From contig NC_135067.1 of NCBI RefSeq assembly GCF_051401765.1, positions 21,385,501 through 21,449,500 of the forward strand: a stretch of 64,000 nucleotides of DNA, written 5' to 3'. Shown here one piece after another: positions 63,663-64,000 of the stretch (position 1 is its first letter; every line of letters begins with the position of its first letter). The position numbers and the translations under genes were made by a program. Source of the stretch: Calliopsis andreniformis (Eukaryota; Arthropoda; Insecta; Hymenoptera; Andrenidae). The notes under the pieces are model-generated. The model was not told where the DNA came from. It was given only the letters and a program-made list of their open reading frames with translations, and searched no databases.

Positions 63663-64000
63663 GTAATGTCCTTTTTTACTTTCTTAATTGAACTTTCTTC
63701 TTGTGTAAAGTATCATGAGTACATATTTGTATTTTTTTATGTTTAATTAAAGGATTAATTCGATGAAATGAATTTTTTTCATATATATAGAAACTGTATT
63801 CTAAAATGTGGCTATTATTTCTTAAGAACGTAGTTTTAATAGATATTTTTTGTTTATTTGTACGTCGAGGTATAATATTGAAATTCATAATCTACAGTTT
63901 TCTGAAAGTCAGAAATAATGTCTCATAAAATAAAAAGTAACATATCCTACAACGTAAGCATTACTTGCAATTCTGTTTATACTAATCCAAGATGAAATGA
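63663..64000 (+). other. Start of first intron of THEM6-like gene 2
   Basis: Very AT-rich sequence after the donor GTAATG. The acceptor and second exon lie beyond the window edge. Confidence 0.75.

Overview
This is eukaryotic, animal DNA, most likely from an insect and probably a hymenopteran such as a bee or ant. That lineage is an inference from short GT-AG introns in the right-hand genes, long AT-rich non-coding stretches with plenty of CpG, and insect-like THEM6 paralogs. There is no operon structure, no CRISPR array, no intact transposon and no rRNA or tRNA that I could recognise.

The left 50 kb is almost empty of conventional coding sequence but is not without a gene. Three minus-strand exons fit together in reading phase and splice signals: a 43-nt microexon (24371-24413), a 284-nt exon (3868-4151) and a terminal exon with stop codon (200-322). 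They encode about 149 residues of the C-terminus of a hydrophilic protein I do not recognise. It carries an RVSF motif of the type that docks protein phosphatase 1. The introns between them are 3.5 kb and 20.2 kb. A phase-compatible first coding exon (50652-50684) beside a CpG-rich block at 50.9-51.35 kb is a tentative 5' end. The rest of 4.2-50.6 kb reads as intron or intergenic DNA, with a 16-bp minisatellite near 45.3 kb and a few ambiguous open frames.

The right 10 kb holds three compact plus-strand genes. Tdp1 (53764-56307, six exons, 705 residues) is a tyrosyl-DNA phosphodiesterase 1 with both HxK catalytic motifs and an N-terminal PBZ-type zinc finger, so the protein may combine poly(ADP-ribose) recognition with removal of topoisomerase I adducts. 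Next is a THEM6-like gene (coding 59027-61624, four exons, 222 residues) with an N-terminal membrane anchor and a hot-dog thioesterase fold. A second THEM6-like gene begins at 63509 and runs off the window. Its first exon ends at the same phase and the same YG residues, so the pair is a tandem duplication.

There is also a small divergent minus-strand reading frame (53181-53280) ending at a strong splice donor about 480 bp upstream of Tdp1, and a 38-codon frame with an in-frame 27-bp repeat (52931-53047). Neither can be confirmed from sequence alone.
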